Assembly (NCBI GenBank): GCA_947502595.1
Contig: CANNAM010000003.1
Coordinates: forward strand, 62,001 to 126,000
DNA from: an uncultured Marinicella sp.
Lineage (GTDB): Bacteria > Pseudomonadota > Gammaproteobacteria > Xanthomonadales > Marinicellaceae
Direction: 5' to 3'
Length of the DNA stretch: 64,000 nt
Translations under genes and position numbers: made by a program
Notes under the pieces: generated by a model
Told to the model about the DNA's origin: nothing
Seen by the model: only the letters and a program-made list of their open reading frames with translations
The model's database searches: none
Part shown: in pieces, positions 47,752 to 56,155 of the stretch
How positions within the stretch are numbered: position 1 is the first letter of the stretch
Layout of the letters: every line of letters begins with the position of its first letter

Positions 47752-50700
47752 ATGTTGATTTCTGACATTTCGGTTAAAAGACCGGTTTTTGCTTCGGTCA
47801 TTTCATTGCTGCTGATTGCTTTTGGCTTGGTCGCATTTGATCGACTTTCATTGCGCGAATACCCTGACATTGACCCACCGGTGGTCACTGTGGAAGTCAG
47901 TTACCCTGGTGCACCTGCCAATGTGATTGAAACCCGAGTAACCGAAATCATTGAGGACCGCATTTCCGGTATTGAGGGCATCGAATTCATCGAGTCATCG
48001 TCCCGCGACGGCCAATCCAATGTGACCATCGAATTTTCCATCAATCGAGACATTGATGCAGCCGCCAATGATGTGCGTGATCGCATTGCTGGCATTCAAG
48101 ACAACTTACCCGAAGAAGCTGAACCACCCGAAGTACAAAAAGTGGACAGCTCCGATGATGTGGTGATTTGGCAAAACTTAGCCAGCAGCAAACTGTCGGT
48201 GCCTGAAATCACCGATTACGCACAACGTTATCTGGTTGATCAGTATTCCACCCTGGATGGGGTGGCACGGGTCCGAGTCGGTGGTGGTTTGCGTTATGCC
48301 ATGCGAATTTGGGTTGACCGCATGTCATTGGCAGCCAGGAACCTCAGTGTTGCCGATATTGAACAAGCACTGCGGGCTGAAAACATCGAATTGCCAGCCG
48401 GTCGATTGGAATCGGCACAACGGCTGTTCAAAGCCAGGGTCACACGCAACTTCAACCAGCCTGAAGATTTTGCCAAACTGGTATTGGCCGAAGGTGATAA
48501 TGGTTATCTGGTGCGTTTGGGTGATGTGGCCAGGGTTGAATTAGGCTTAGAAGAGGACCGCACCATATTTCGTGGCAATGGCATCCCCATGGTGGGCATC
48601 GGAGTCATTAAACAATCCAACGCCAACACCATTGAAGTAGCCAGATCAGTCAAAGCGCTGACCGCTAAACTCAACCAAGACCTGCCCGAAGGCATGAGCA
48701 TTGAACAAAGTTACGATGCCTCTATATTTATTGAAGCCGCCATCAAAGAGGTATATTTCACACTACTGGTAGCCATTGGGTTTGTGGTTTTGGTCATCTT
48801 TTTGTTTTTAGGCAATTTACGTGCCATGTTGATCCCAGCTGTTACCGTACCGGTTTCAATCATCGCTACTTTTATTGTGGTCAATGCCTTGGGCTTTTCG
48901 ATCAATCTACTGACATTACTGGCCTTGGTGTTGGCCATCGGCCTGGTGGTGGATGATGCCATTGTGGTATTGGAAAATATTGTGCGGCGCATGCAAGAAA
49001 AAGGCGAAACACCGCTGGTGGCCGCTTACCGTGGTGCACGCCAAGTGGGTTTTGCGGTGATTGCCACCACTTTGGTATTGGTGGCGGTCTTTGTTCCCAT
49101 TACATTTTTAGATGGTGACATTGGTCGCTTGTTCACTGAGTTTTCATTGACCATTGCCGCCGCTGTGACTTTTTCCTCCCTCGTGGCTTTGACCTTGTCA
49201 CCGATGCTGGCCTCTAAGCTTTTGCAGCCCAAGACCAACAACGGCCGTATATTGGCTGCCACCAATCGAGTCATCAACGGCACCCGCAAAAAATACATCA
49301 GCATCCTAGTCAAATTAATACGCAAACCGATTTATATGATCTTGGTTTTCGCCTTGTTATTGGCTGGTACCGCATTCATCTACCCTAAAATTGACCAAGA
49401 GTTTTCTCCGAAAGAAGACCGCGGGTCATTTTTTGTGCGAGTGGATGGGCCTGAAGGCGCCACTTTTCAATACATGGAAGAGTACATGACTGAAATTGAG
49501 TCGCGCATGATGAAATACGTTGAAGACGGAGAGTTCAATCGCTTGTTGGTGCGTTCACCGCGTTCATTTGGCGGCATTGAATCATTCAACAGCGGCGTTA
49601 TCATCGCTAAGTTAGACACTTGGGGTGAACGGCGTTCGGCCTTCACCGTGATGGACGAAGTACGCAAAGACTTGTCATCATTGCCTGGTGTTCGCGCTTT
49701 CCCACTGATGCGCCAGGGGCTGGGTGGCGGCACCGGTAAGCCAGTTCAGTTTGTACTGGGTGGTGATAACTACGATGAATTACTCGAGTGGCGGGAAATT
49801 TTATTTGCCAAAATCAATGCCGACAACCCTGGCTTGATTGGGTTAGACAGTGGGTACAAGGAAACCCGACCACAAATTGACTTCAACATTGATTATGACA
49901 GTGCAGCTGATTTGGGCGTGCGGGTCAATGAAATTGGTCGCACCTTACAAACCATGCTGTCAGGCCGAAATGTCACCACCTACATTGACAATGGTGAAGA
50001 ATATGACGTGATTTTAGAAGGCGAGCGGGCACAACAAAGTTCTTTCAGCGACATAGAAAGTATTTATGTGCGTTCCCAGCGGTCAGGTGAATTGGTGCCT
50101 TTATCTAATATGATCAGCATCAAAGAATATGGTGCGGCTGATAACCTGACTCGCTACAATCGCGTCAGATCAATTACTTTGGAAGCAGATTTGGCTGCAG
50201 GTTACAGTTTGGGCGACGCTTTGAATTACCTCGAACAAATGGTGGACGAGCACTTGCCCGACCATGCCATCACCGATTTCAAAGGCCAAAGTAGAGACTT
50301 TATGGAATCAGGCTCATCAATCATATTTGTTTTTGTCCTGGGCTTGATCGTGGTGTTTTTGGTGTTGGCTGCCCAGTTTGAAAGCTATGTACACCCTTTT
50401 GTGATCATGCTCACCGTGCCATTGGCTATGGGCGGTGGTTTATTGGGCCTTTTACTGTTAGGTGGGTCCATCAATATCTATTCACAAATTGGCTTGATTA
50501 TCCTGATAGGCTTGGCCACCAAGAATGGCATCTTGATTGTTGAGTTTGCCAACCAACTGCGGGACATGAATTACAACTTCAACCGGGCCACATTGACCGC
50601 TTCAAAAGTCAGGTTCCGTCCCATAGTGATGACTGGATTGACTACCGTAGCAGGCTCTTTGCCCTTGATTTTGGCCTCTGGTGCTGGGGCAGAAACCCGC

Positions 50701-50862
50701 ATCGTGATTGGGACTGTGATTTTATTCGGCGTGGTTGCAGCCACCATTTTTACCTTGTTTATCCTGCCTGTGGCTTATGCTTTATTGGCACGCAATACCA
50801 GCTCGCCAGAGACGGTGAGCAAACAATTAAATACTGAATTGAAGCGGTTGAACCAGCGGTAA
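47752..50862 (+). CDS. RND efflux transporter permease, HAE1 family
   Basis: This 1036-residue inner-membrane pump has 12 helices and two large periplasmic loops. The start ISVKRPVFASVISLLL and SYPGAPANVIE are classic. Helix 4 carries the proton-relay Asp pair in LAIGLVVDDAIVVLENI, and the helix-6 region follows normally. The sequence is of the multidrug (HAE1) rather than heavy-metal type. Three bases separate it from the adaptor gene. The substrates are unknown. Confidence 0.94.
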   Translation: MLISDISVKRPVFASVISLLLIAFGLVAFDRLSLREYPDIDPPVVTVEVSYPGAPANVIETRVTEIIEDRISGIEGIEFIESSSRDGQSNVTIEFSINRDIDAAANDVRDRIAGIQDNLPEEAEPPEVQKVDSSDDVVIWQNLASSKLSVPEITDYAQRYLVDQYSTLDGVARVRVGGGLRYAMRIWVDRMSLAARNLSVADIEQALRAENIELPAGRLESAQRLFKARVTRNFNQPEDFAKLVLAEGDNGYLVRLGDVARVELGLEEDRTIFRGNGIPMVGIGVIKQSNANTIEVARSVKALTAKLNQDLPEGMSIEQSYDASIFIEAAIKEVYFTLLVAIGFVVLVIFLFLGNLRAMLIPAVTVPVSIIATFIVVNALGFSINLLTLLALVLAIGLVVDDAIVVLENIVRRMQEKGETPLVAAYRGARQVGFAVIATTLVLVAVFVPITFLDGDIGRLFTEFSLTIAAAVTFSSLVALTLSPMLASKLLQPKTNNGRILAATNRVINGTRKKYISILVKLIRKPIYMILVFALLLAGTAFIYPKIDQEFSPKEDRGSFFVRVDGPEGATFQYMEEYMTEIESRMMKYVEDGEFNRLLVRSPRSFGGIESFNSGVIIAKLDTWGERRSAFTVMDEVRKDLSSLPGVRAFPLMRQGLGGGTGKPVQFVLGGDNYDELLEWREILFAKINADNPGLIGLDSGYKETRPQIDFNIDYDSAADLGVRVNEIGRTLQTMLSGRNVTTYIDNGEEYDVILEGERAQQSSFSDIESIYVRSQRSGELVPLSNMISIKEYGAADNLTRYNRVRSITLEADLAAGYSLGDALNYLEQMVDEHLPDHAITDFKGQSRDFMESGSSIIFVFVLGLIVVFLVLAAQFESYVHPFVIMLTVPLAMGGGLLGLLLLGGSINIYSQIGLIILIGLATKNGILIVEFANQLRDMNYNFNRATLTASKVRFRPIVMTGLTTVAGSLPLILASGAGAETRIVIGTVILFGVVAATIFTLFILPVAYALLARNTSSPETVSKQLNTELKRLNQR

Positions 50863-50922
50863 TAAATATAAGATTAACAGTTACCTATTGAAATTGGCGC
50901 CAAACAATTTATCATATGCCAG

Positions 50923-51399
50923 ATGGATAACAGACACACAGAATTTATGCAGCGGGCCATTGAACTGGCCCGCACTGGTATGGAAAATGGCGCTGGCGGA
51001 CCTTTTGGTGCGGTGGTGGTCAAAGACAATGAAATCATTGCTGAGGGCTGGAATAAAGTCACTTCCAGCAATGACCCAACAGCACATGCCGAAGTCACAG
51101 CAATCAGAGCCGCTTGCGAAAAACTGGGCACCTTCCAACTGGACGATTGTGTGATTTACACCTCGTGTGAACCCTGCCCGATGTGTTTGGGTGCAATTTA
51201 CTGGGCCCGTCCCAAAGCAGTTTATTATGGCTGTAATAAACACGACGCTGCTGACATCGCTTTTGATGATCAGTTCATCTATGACGAAATAGAAACCCCT
51301 ATCAACCAAAGACAAATCCCTTTTCAACAAATCGCCCAAGCCGATGCCCTTAAAGTGTTCAAAGCCTGGGCAGAAAAAGCAGATAAAACCGAGTATTGA
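50923..51399 (+). CDS. guaD: Guanine deaminase (CDA-fold)
   Basis: This 158-residue cytidine-deaminase-fold enzyme has zinc motifs HAEVTAIRAAC and SCEPCPMCLGAIYWARPKAV. The flanking stretches SNDPTAHAE, FDDQFIYDEI and the C-terminal aromatic TEY match Bacillus GuaD rather than TadA (tRNA adenosine deaminase). It converts guanine to xanthine. It lies 60 bp after the RND pump and is probably unrelated to it. Confidence 0.87.
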   Translation: MDNRHTEFMQRAIELARTGMENGAGGPFGAVVVKDNEIIAEGWNKVTSSNDPTAHAEVTAIRAACEKLGTFQLDDCVIYTSCEPCPMCLGAIYWARPKAVYYGCNKHDAADIAFDDQFIYDEIETPINQRQIPFQQIAQADALKVFKAWAEKADKTEY

Positions 51400-51691
51400 T
51401 TGGGACTTTGTTTTTAAAATAACCACTGAACCAAAGCAGCTATGAAGTGTTCATTCAATGACCAAACCCTCAAGTTGGAAAGTAGCTTCCAAGCGAAAGT
51501 TGGGCTTTAAAGATCAGTAGGCGCATAAATCGCGACAGGCTCAGGCTCAACTTCTGCCCAATTAATTTACGCCTTGCAGCGTTGCTCTCAATAACCTCAT
51601 TATGTCATGGTTACCTTAAACAAGGAATGTAAGTAAGCCATGCAGTCTGATAACAAATGGCACCGATTCTACTGCTTGGTTTACCAATGGT
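51400..51691. other. Intergenic region between guaD and the nitroreductase gene
   Basis: About 290 bp with no credible gene. It contains inverted or repeated short words (for example AAGTTGG) but no structure I can support. The open frame upstream of 51753 is an N-terminal extension that does not look like nitroreductase. Confidence 0.5.
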
Positions 51692-51719
51692 TTGTTGCAC
51701 CGGCACAATGCCTTATAAT
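51692..51719 (+). promoter_or_regulatory. Promoter of the nitroreductase–tsaD unit
   Basis: TTGTTG (51692-51697) and TATAAT (51714-51719) are spaced by 16 bp, 34 bp before ATG 51753. Its position supports the shorter start of the nitroreductase, because the longer one lies upstream of the promoter. Confidence 0.55.
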
Positions 51720-51752
51720 GCCACTGATAAAACTATAACTTGGTATATACAG

Positions 51753-52331
51753 ATGAGTTCAAAAAACAAAACCGTCACCGAATTTATGCTCAAGCGCCGC
51801 TCGGTATTGATTAAAAAAATGACTGAGCCTGGCCCCAATGCGGAAGAGCTTGAAACCATTTTGACCATAGCCACCAGGGTGCCTGATCACCGCAAACTAG
51901 AGCCTTGGCGCTTGCTGGTTTTACAAGGTGATGCACGCCGCGCTTATGGTGAAAAATTAGCGGCGGTCAAAGCACAAAAAGAAACCTTGATGGGCATCCA
52001 AGTTGAAATTGAAAAAGACTGTTTTATGCGCGCACCCTTGGTGATTGCGGTCATTGCCTCTCCGGTTGAATGCAAAACACCAGCAGTCGAACAAATCCTA
52101 TCTGCCGGTGCAGTGTGTCAAAACATCAACATAGCCGCCGCTTCGCTGGGTTTTGCCAGTCAATGGGTCACTGGTTGGTCCTGCTTGGATCAAGGTGTAC
52201 ACCAAGCCATTGGTTTGCGTTCCAATGAATTCATTGCAGGCTATTTATACATTGGTTCAAGCGATGACCAACCATTGGACAGGCAGCGTCCTGATTTGGC
52301 TGAAAAAGTGATTCATTGGAACCAACAGTGA
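51753..52331 (+). CDS. Nitroreductase-family protein (YdjA-like)
   Basis: This is a 192-residue flavin (FMN)-dependent oxidoreductase. The N-terminal RRSVLIKKM pattern, [18 protein letters not shown], and the C-terminal GYLYIGSS are typical, and the PDH...PWR segment matches the small YdjA-type branch. The substrate is unknown. ATG 51753 is chosen over 51657 because the extra 32 residues do not fit the family and a promoter lies between. The stop overlaps the tsaD GTG start. Confidence 0.88.
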   Translation: MSSKNKTVTEFMLKRRSVLIKKMTEPGPNAEELETILTIATRVPDHRKLEPWRLLVLQGDARRAYGEKLAAVKAQKETLMGIQVEIEKDCFMRAPLVIAVIASPVECKTPAVEQILSAGAVCQNINIAAASLGFASQWVTGWSCLDQGVHQAIGLRSNEFIAGYLYIGSSDDQPLDRQRPDLAEKVIHWNQQ

Positions 52332-53359
52332 AAGTACTGGGCATTGAATCCTCATGTGATGAAACAGGCATTGCAATTTACGACACCGAACAAGGTCTGA
52401 TTGCCGATCAGCTGTACAGCCAAATTGAACTGCACGCACAATACGGTGGCGTGGTACCAGAATTGGCATCACGTGATCATGTCAGGAAAATCGTGCCGTT
52501 GATCCAACAAGCCTGTGAAGAAGCTCATATACAGCTCAATGATCTAGATGCAGTGGCCTATACCGCTGGGCCCGGTTTAGTCGGCGCCTTGTTGGTTGGC
52601 GCTTGTGTCGGCAAATCCATGGCCTGGGCTTTGGATTTACCAGCCATCGAAGTGCATCACATGGAAGGACATTTGTTGGCACCTTTGTTAGAAGCTGATA
52701 AGCCTGAGTTTCCTTTTTTGTGTTTATTGGTTTCAGGTGGACACACTTTATTGGTCGATGTGCAGTCCTTGGGCGATTATAAAATACTTGGCGACACCCT
52801 GGATGATGCCGCTGGCGAGGCTTTTGATAAAACCGCTAAAATGTTGGGATTGCCTTACCCAGGAGGTCGCTATATTGCCGAGCTGGCTGAACGCGGTGAT
52901 GCCACAAGATTCAAGTTCCCCCGACCGATGATGAACAGACCAGGTCTTGAATTCAGTTTCTCCGGTTTAAAAACGCACACCCGTGTAACTTGGGAACAGC
53001 ACCAAGAGGACTGTCAAACTGCCACCGAAACCGAACAACTGAAAGCCGATATTGCAGCATGCTTTCAACTGGCAGTGGTCGATACATTGACCAAGAAATG
53101 CTTGCGTGCCATCAAACAAACAGGCCACCGCGAACTTGTCATCTCCGGCGGCGTCAGCGCCAACTTGGCCTTGCGTGAAACTTTAGCAACCATGGGTCAA
53201 AAACACCGTTTCAAATCCTTTTTTCCATCGATGAAATACTGTTCTGACAACGGCGCCATGATTGCTTTCGCTGGTGCCATGCGCTTCACCCATAAAGACA
53301 TTGAGCAACACAGCCTGATCAGGGCTTATCCCCGTTGGAGTTTAGAACAACTGACTTAA
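52328..53359 (+). CDS. tsaD: tRNA N6-threonylcarbamoyladenosine transferase
   Basis: This 343-residue TsaD transfers threonylcarbamoyl to A37 of ANN-decoding tRNAs, together with TsaB and Tsa[13 protein letters not shown] at the N-terminus, the metal-binding [12 protein letters not shown] and [11 protein letters not shown] are all present, as is [15 protein letters not shown]. The start is GTG 52328, overlapping the nitroreductase stop; a TTG at 52316 is less likely. TsaC-type activity may come from the YciO-like protein at 19.3-20 kb or from elsewhere. Confidence 0.96.
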   Translation: MKVLGIESSCDETGIAIYDTEQGLIADQLYSQIELHAQYGGVVPELASRDHVRKIVPLIQQACEEAHIQLNDLDAVAYTAGPGLVGALLVGACVGKSMAWALDLPAIEVHHMEGHLLAPLLEADKPEFPFLCLLVSGGHTLLVDVQSLGDYKILGDTLDDAAGEAFDKTAKMLGLPYPGGRYIAELAERGDATRFKFPRPMMNRPGLEFSFSGLKTHTRVTWEQHQEDCQTATETEQLKADIAACFQLAVVDTLTKKCLRAIKQTGHRELVISGGVSANLALRETLATMGQKHRFKSFFPSMKYCSDNGAMIAFAGAMRFTHKDIEQHSLIRAYPRWSLEQLT

Positions 53360-53366
53360 GGCAGCT

Positions 53367-54131
53367 CTAGTGGGCCGTCCATCCCCCATCCAATGTAAGC
53401 GCTTGGGCAGTGATGCTTTTGGCGTAGGGCCCGATTAAAAACTCAACCGTACCCGCCAACTCTTCAATTTCAATGAATTGTTTTTTTGGCATGTTTTTCA
53501 ACATGATATTTTGCACCACATCGGCTTCAGGTATACCATGGGCCAAGGCCTGTTGCTTTACTTGATCACGCACCATGGCGGTATCTACATAGCCGGGGCA
53601 CAAAGTGTTGATGGTGATGTCCGCTTCTTTGACCTCTAAAGCCACGGTTTTTGCCAAACCGATTAAACCGTGTTTAGCAGCCACATAAGCACTTTTATAG
53701 GCCGATGCAACCAAAGAATGCACTGAACCCACATTGATGATGCGACCATAATTATTTTTGCGCATAGCAGGTAATACGGCACGTGTGGTCATGGCTGGCC
53801 CAACCAGCATGATGTCTATCAACTGCTGCCATTTCTCCGGTGGAAAGTCCTCTAATGGTTGCACATGTTGCATGCCGGCATTGTTAATTAACACATCAAT
53901 ACGCTGTGCATCAGCTTGTGCTTTTAAACCTAGCAGGTGATCAGGGTTGGTGACGTCAAAAACCTGCGCTTCAACCACGCAACCGCGGGTGGCTAAATCT
54001 TGTTGAGCGGCATGCACTGCAGCTTCAGAGCAATCAGAAATAATCACCTGATGTTCTTTGGCCAAAAATTCAGCCATGCCTTTTCCAATACCGCCACTGG
54101 CGCCAGTTATGAAAACTCTTTGGTTGTTCAT
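53367..54131 (-). CDS. bdhA: 3-hydroxybutyrate dehydrogenase
   Basis: This 254-residue short-chain dehydrogenase oxidises D-3-hydroxybutyrate to acetoacetate with NAD+. It shows the TGASGGIGKG cofactor loop, NNAG, the catalytic Ser in VGSVHSL, and YVAAK (Tyr/Lys). The VHSLVAS and LCPGYVDTAMV stretches match 3-hydroxybutyrate dehydrogenases. It overlaps the oligomer hydrolase gene by four bases, so hydrolysis and oxidation are co-expressed. Confidence 0.92.
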   Translation of the reverse strand: MNNQRVFITGASGGIGKGMAEFLAKEHQVIISDCSEAAVHAAQQDLATRGCVVEAQVFDVTNPDHLLGLKAQADAQRIDVLINNAGMQHVQPLEDFPPEKWQQLIDIMLVGPAMTTRAVLPAMRKNNYGRIINVGSVHSLVASAYKSAYVAAKHGLIGLAKTVALEVKEADITINTLCPGYVDTAMVRDQVKQQALAHGIPEADVVQNIMLKNMPKKQFIEIEELAGTVEFLIGPYAKSITAQALTLDGGWTAH

Positions 54132-56071
54132 TCAATCTCCAATTGTTGCTGCTTGATCTTAATTAAAGTTTGGGGTGAGTTCTGAATGGCCGGAATATGG
54201 GTCGCACTTAATGCTGGCACCTGCCCTTTTAGCAGCCCTCTGGGCTTGGTTTTTATCAACTGACTCGGCGGTAATGACTGTTCAGCAAATAAGTGGGCAT
54301 AGATTAAATCCAAAGCCTGTTCAAAATAGGGGTGCATCGGCACAAATTGTTGGTTAAAACCTGGGTAGGCCAAAAATGCGTCAAAGTGTTGCACATGCTC
54401 GAGTTCGTAATAACGCAACTGTGCATTGGCTGCTTCACTGCTTTGATTTTTATGGTAATAAGCCCGGCTGGCATGGTTGATTGCCACTGTGCCATCGGCT
54501 TGCCCATGTAAAATCAAGGTAGGAACGGTGTTTTTTTCCGGCTGGGACTCAATCTTTGCAAAAGCAGCATTCAGCGCTGGACTGTTCAGTAATTGGTAAA
54601 AACACAGCTGTGATTCAAAACCAAAACCAGGCGCGGCTGGCATCCTTGATTGCACTGTATTTTCGGCATTGGTGTAAGCCAATTCAATGCCATTACTCGG
54701 TGCAATGCCACTGGACAAGGCAAACATGCCACTAACTTCTTTAGCACTCAAGGTACGCGGCTGGCCATTACTGGAGAATGCACTCATGGCCGATTGACAC
54801 AAGTTATCAGCCGCAGATTTTCGCAAATAGCTGTTGCTGTAAGTGTGGTTGATTGAACCCCAAAGATTGGCCAAAGTATTCAATTGAGCAAGTTGCAGTG
54901 CCTCATTGGTGATGTGTATGCCTGTGATTAGCGCAAGCGCATTTTGACTTTGTTCAGTGGTTTTATCTCCTGCCAGCAACTGCTGCTCTTGCAAGGCTTG
55001 ACAGCGGGCTTGCATGGCAGGCTGCAACAACACCGTATTCATTTTAAATGGGCTGTCATTTAAGCTGTCATGTAAGGCCGCACAAGGTTCAAACAAGCTG
55101 AGGTGCATGGCAAGTTCAAGTAATGGTTTGGTGCTAATCGACTTTTGCTTGCCAGCCTTTAATAAGTCATATTGATGTCTGAGGTTGACTTGTGGTTCGC
55201 CAGCCACCACCGCATCAATCAAGCCCTCTGCATCTATCTCAGTAGCCCGCAAAACTGCGCCACCACCGTTCGAGATACTCGCCGCAATGACTTTAGTTTG
55301 TGCACGGTTCAGACCATGTTCCTGTTGCAACAAGGACAAACCATATACCGCTGCATCCAACACAAAATCACCCCAATACTGTTCAGGATTGGCTTGTGAG
55401 TAAGCATGCTTTTGCACCACATGTAGGTTGCTGGGGCTGTTCAGCTTTGTACGCTCAAGCCCACCTTCTGATAGCTTGGTAGACGCTACCATGGTGCCAT
55501 CAATTTGATAGCTTTGTTGCGCATCCAAGGCGATTTGGGTGCCGGTGCCTTTGTCAGTGTAAACCACGGCACAACCTCGAAGCAAAGCCCAAGCACCACT
55601 GGTACTCACGGCACCCAATACATTCCGAGATCCACTGGAAGGTGCCACCACCAAGCAGGCTTTGTTTGGCATAAAGTTATCAGGAATTTGTAACACCACC
55701 GTGTGAAATGCCAAAGGTGCTACTGCACGCTGTGACCAATACTCATGTCCAGTGATGGGTTTTTGGGTGGCGCTAAAACCATACAATGAGCCAAAACCAC
55801 CCGCTGCACTGACATCATTCAACGCCCTGAACTGATGGTAATAACTGGCTTGGCGTAGTGCTGCAGCACTGGGATTTTCAGCCAGCTCTGGGGCTGCTCC
55901 ACGCAAACCTTGCAGGCCCAAACCGGCAGTCAATAAATCATCATTTACGCCGTCGTAGTAGACATTTTTAAACACAGGAACTTGGCTGGTCATGTCTGGA
56001 ATGGGTTTGATGGGTTGCTCAGCACATGCCAATAGACTCAAGCAACTTATAATCAATAGTGGGTATTTCAT
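54128..56071 (-). CDS. 3-hydroxybutyrate oligomer hydrolase, lipoprotein
   Basis: This 647-residue protein has a lipoprotein signal (LSLLAC, near residue 16). The start at ATG 56071 is chosen because an upstream ATG at 56101 lies inside a terminator-like hairpin. The body fits the 3HB-oligomer hydrolase family, with the nucleophile Ser in IAASISNGGGAV near residue 280 and a later LILHGQADGTV Asp loop and His (EHVQHFDAF). It cleaves linear 3-hydroxybutyrate oligomers to monomers. The lipid anchor would place it in the cell envelope. It is cotranscribed with bdhA. Confidence 0.9.
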   Translation of the reverse strand: MKYPLLIISCLSLLACAEQPIKPIPDMTSQVPVFKNVYYDGVNDDLLTAGLGLQGLRGAAPELAENPSAAALRQASYYHQFRALNDVSAAGGFGSLYGFSATQKPITGHEYWSQRAVAPLAFHTVVLQIPDNFMPNKACLVVAPSSGSRNVLGAVSTSGAWALLRGCAVVYTDKGTGTQIALDAQQSYQIDGTMVASTKLSEGGLERTKLNSPSNLHVVQKHAYSQANPEQYWGDFVLDAAVYGLSLLQQEHGLNRAQTKVIAASISNGGGAVLRATEIDAEGLIDAVVAGEPQVNLRHQYDLLKAGKQKSISTKPLLELAMHLSLFEPCAALHDSLNDSPFKMNTVLLQPAMQARCQALQEQQLLAGDKTTEQSQNALALITGIHITNEALQLAQLNTLANLWGSINHTYSNSYLRKSAADNLCQSAMSAFSSNGQPRTLSAKEVSGMFALSSGIAPSNGIELAYTNAENTVQSRMPAAPGFGFESQLCFYQLLNSPALNAAFAKIESQPEKNTVPTLILHGQADGTVAINHASRAYYHKNQSSEAANAQLRYYELEHVQHFDAFLAYPGFNQQFVPMHPYFEQALDLIYAHLFAEQSLPPSQLIKTKPRGLLKGQVPALSATHIPAIQNSPQTLIKIKQQQLEIE

Positions 56072-56093
56072 CGGGGCTCCGGGTAAAAAAACA

Positions 56094-56122
56094 CACGCCA
56101 CACTTGTGTAAGCTGTGGCGTG
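56094..56122 (-). terminator. Stem-loop with T-run between the receptor and hydrolase genes
   Basis: The 9-bp arms CACGCCACA/TGTGGCGTG, with three further inner pairs and an ACAC loop, are followed on the minus strand by GTGTTTTTTT. This looks like a full Rho-independent terminator placed inside the operon. It would make receptor mRNA exceed hydrolase and dehydrogenase mRNA. No separate promoter fits between it and the hydrolase start. Confidence 0.78.
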
Positions 56123-56155
56123 GTCTCAATCCGTTAATTCATGTGAGGAGAACAA

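Noticed and set aside
51657-51752. 32-codon N-terminal extension of the nitroreductase
   Set aside because: It includes the predicted promoter (TTGTTG/TATAAT) and does not match the family; ATG 51753 is a better start.
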